Source: Urbifossiella limnaea
GTDB taxonomy: Bacteria; Planctomycetota; Planctomycetia; Gemmatales; Gemmataceae
Reading direction: 5' to 3'
Assembly: GCF_007747215.1 (NCBI RefSeq)
Contig: NZ_CP036273.1
Span: forward strand, 6,804,322 to 6,868,321
Length of the DNA stretch: 64,000 nt
Part shown: one piece after another, positions 62,355 through 64,000 of the stretch
Layout of the letters: every line of letters starts with the position of its first letter
How positions within the stretch are numbered: position 1 is the first letter of the stretch
Notes under the pieces: generated by a model
The model's database searches: none
Seen by the model: the letters and a program-made list of their open reading frames with translations, nothing else
What the model was told of the DNA's origin: nothing
Position numbers and translations under genes: made by a program

Positions 62355-64000
62355 ATGAGCACCGACCGCACCGACGGCGGGTTCGTCTCCCGGGTGGTCG
62401 AGGCGTTCCTCACCGGAAACCTGTCCGTCCTCCTCGTCCTGGTCATGCTGGCCGGCGGCGTCGCCGCCCTCGCGCTGACCCCGCGGGAGGAGGAGCCCCA
62501 GATCGTCGTCCCGATGGCGGACGTGTTCGTCCGCATGCCCGGGGCCAGCGCCGAGGAGGTCGAGCAGCTCGTCTCGTCCAAGCTGGAGCGGCTCCTCTAC
62601 CAGATCGACGGGGTCGAGTACGTGTACTCGATGTCCCGCCCCGGCGAGGCCGTCGTGACCGTCCGGTTCCACGTCGGGGAGAGCCGCGAGGGGTCGCTGG
62701 TCAAGCTGCACAACAAGATCATGATGCACACCGACGTGGTCCCGCCCGGGGTTACGGGGTGGGTGGTCAAGCCGGTCGAGATCGACGACGTGCCGTTCGT
62801 CGCCGTCACCCTGTGGGGGAAGACGGCCGACGACTTCGCCCTGCGGCGGGTGGCCGAGCAGGTCGAGGTCGCGCTCCAGGGCGTGCCCGACACCGGCCGG
62901 ACCGAGGTGGTCGGCGGCCGCCGGCGGCAGCTGCGGATCACGCTCGACCCGGAGCGGATGGCCTCCCGCCAGGTCACCCCGCTGGACGTGGACCGCGTCC
63001 TCCGCGGGGCGAACGTCGGCCTCCGGGCCGGCGAGCTGCGGGCCGGTAGCCGGGAGGTCGCGGTGGACAGCGGCCCGTACCTCCAGTCGGCCCGCGAGCT
63101 GGAAACGCTCGTCGTCGGGGTGTTCGCCGGGAAGCCGGTCTACCTCAAGGAGGTGGCCGAGGTGGCCGACGGCCCGGAGGAGCCGACCGGGTACACCCGC
63201 ATCGCGTTCGGCCCCGGCGCCGCCCGCGCCCCGCCCGAGGCCGCGACCGGGTCCGACTTCCCGGCGGTCACCGTCGGCGTCGCCCGGCGGAAGGGGAGCA
63301 ACGCCGTCGCCGTCGCCCACGCGATCGAGGCCCGGCTGGCCGAACTGCGGGCGACGGTCATCCCGCACGACGTCGAGGCCCGCGTCACCCGGAACTACGG
63401 CGAGACGGCCGACGAGAAGGTGAGCGAGCTGGTCCGCGAACTCGGGCTGGCGATCGTCATCGTCGCGGCCCTCATCATGTACGCCCTCGGCTGGCGCGAG
63501 GCGGTCATCGTCGTCACCGCGGTGCCGCTCACGTTCGCCCTCACGCTGCTCGTCAACTACCTGGCCGGGTACTCGATCAACCGGGTCACCCTGTTCGCCC
63601 TGATCCTCGCTCTCGGGCTGGTGGTGGACGACCCGATCGTGGACGTGGAGAACATCTTCCGCCACTTCGGGCTCCGGCGGAAGCCGCCGCGCGAGGCCGT
63701 GCTGGAGGCGGTCAACGAGGTCCGCCCGCCGATCATCGTGGCCACCCTGGTGGTGATGGTGTCGTTCCTCCCGATGCTGTTCATCACCGGGATGATGGGG
63801 CCGTACATGCGGCCGATGGCGCTGAACGTCCCGGTCGCCATGCTGATGTCGATGGTGGTGGCGTTCACCGTCACCCCGTGGCTCAGTTACCACGTCCTGA
63901 AGGGCGTGTACGGCAAGGGCGGGCACGAGCCGACCGACCCGCACCGCACGCTCACCTACCGCGCCTACCGCGCCGTGCTCACCCCGTTCCTGAACTCCCG
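62355..64000 (+). CDS. RND efflux permease, N-terminal 548 residues
   Basis: Runs off the window. TM1 (LSVLLVLVMLAGGVAALAL) is followed by REEEPQIVVPMADVFVRMPGAS, a start typical of RND pumps that swap the R-R-P motif of AcrB. Porter domains follow, then LALGLVVDDPIVDVENIF in TM4 with the two proton-relay Asp residues. Sequence near the end (MRPMALNVPVAMLMSMVVAF) is TM5-6. The pattern resembles pumps annotated as hydrophobe/heavy-metal or acriflavin-like; the substrate cannot be assigned. Confidence 0.92.
   Translation, partial: MSTDRTDGGFVSRVVEAFLTGNLSVLLVLVMLAGGVAALALTPREEEPQIVVPMADVFVRMPGASAEEVEQLVSSKLERLLYQIDGVEYVYSMSRPGEAVVTVRFHVGESREGSLVKLHNKIMMHTDVVPPGVTGWVVKPVEIDDVPFVAVTLWGKTADDFALRRVAEQVEVALQGVPDTGRTEVVGGRRRQLRITLDPERMASRQVTPLDVDRVLRGANVGLRAGELRAGSREVAVDSGPYLQSARELETLVVGVFAGKPVYLKEVAEVADGPEEPTGYTRIAFGPGAARAPPEAATGSDFPAVTVGVARRKGSNAVAVAHAIEARLAELRATVIPHDVEARVTRNYGETADEKVSELVRELGLAIVIVAALIMYALGWREAVIVVTAVPLTFALTLLVNYLAGYSINRVTLFALILALGLVVDDPIVDVENIFRHFGLRRKPPREAVLEAVNEVRPPIIVATLVVMVSFLPMLFITGMMGPYMRPMALNVPVAMLMSMVVAFTVTPWLSYHVLKGVYGKGGHEPTDPHRTLTYRAYRAVLTPFLNS

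Overview
This window is high-GC (about 70% by eye), densely coded bacterial chromosome. It is almost certainly from a planctomycete of the Gemmataceae. The reasons are three DUF1501 proteins, a planctomycete cytochrome/DUF1549/DUF1553 protein, an LRR protein, a Ser/Thr kinase with an HRD-type catalytic loop, a DUF885 peptidase, a DUF3500 protein, a secretin of more than 2,100 residues, and many long hairpins between genes. No rRNA, tRNA, CRISPR array or complete insertion sequence was seen.

Layout. 0-9.4 kb: the end of an ExeA-like ATPase, a tyrosine-kinase-like ATPase without its P-loop lysine, a small conserved gene on the other strand, the giant secretin, and a lipoprotein that overlaps its end. 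9.5-12.3 kb: a DUF1501 protein converging on a sulfatase. 12.5-19.4 kb: a TetR regulator with a readable promoter/operator, an RND adaptor and pump, then a PadR regulator (apparently leaderless) overlapping a membrane protein. 19.4-31 kb: DUF4198, a glycosyltransferase, a PP2C phosphatase, an SDR, prfB with its programmed frameshift, tsaE, cysC, two peptidases and an LRR protein. 31-36.2 kb: a DUF1553-DUF1501-EthD operon and an Ada-type repair protein. 36.4-42.5 kb: an M14-S9 double-peptidase fusion, a TrmB-like methyltransferase, DUF3500 and a membrane protein. 42.5-54.5 kb: a PQQ propeller protein, a small Cys protein, rseP and dxr, a sigma54 activator with a degenerate receiver, a membrane protein, Sel1 and GNAT genes, a lactonase-like propeller and a third DUF1501 protein. 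54.7-57.4 kb: a patch of decayed genes, with a transposase start, a truncated kinase lacking the invariant lysine, a DUF2924 scrap and a frameshifted remnant.

57.4-64 kb looks like one functional module. A secreted methyltransferase-DsrE fusion converges on a minus-strand set (periplasmic rhodanese, ECF sigma factor, zinc-finger anti-sigma factor). Divergent from that set is a plus-strand operon: a 64-aa membrane protein, a 191-aa exported protein made of two 60-residue repeats with matching histidines, a 48-aa membrane protein, an RND adaptor and an RND pump that runs off the end. Rhodanese plus DsrE suggests a sulfane-sulfur or thiol stress response coupled to efflux. This is inference, and it is my best candidate for an undescribed system.

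A second theme is structural. At least eight gaps between genes hold inverted repeats with 14-36 bp arms, several built from repeated 7-9 bp words. Some supply the stop codon of the gene before them. A separate palindrome family with the core CCGCTTGCGGC recurs at about five sites. Many sit between convergent genes and probably act as bidirectional terminators, but others lie inside operons, between divergent genes, or inside an open reading frame.
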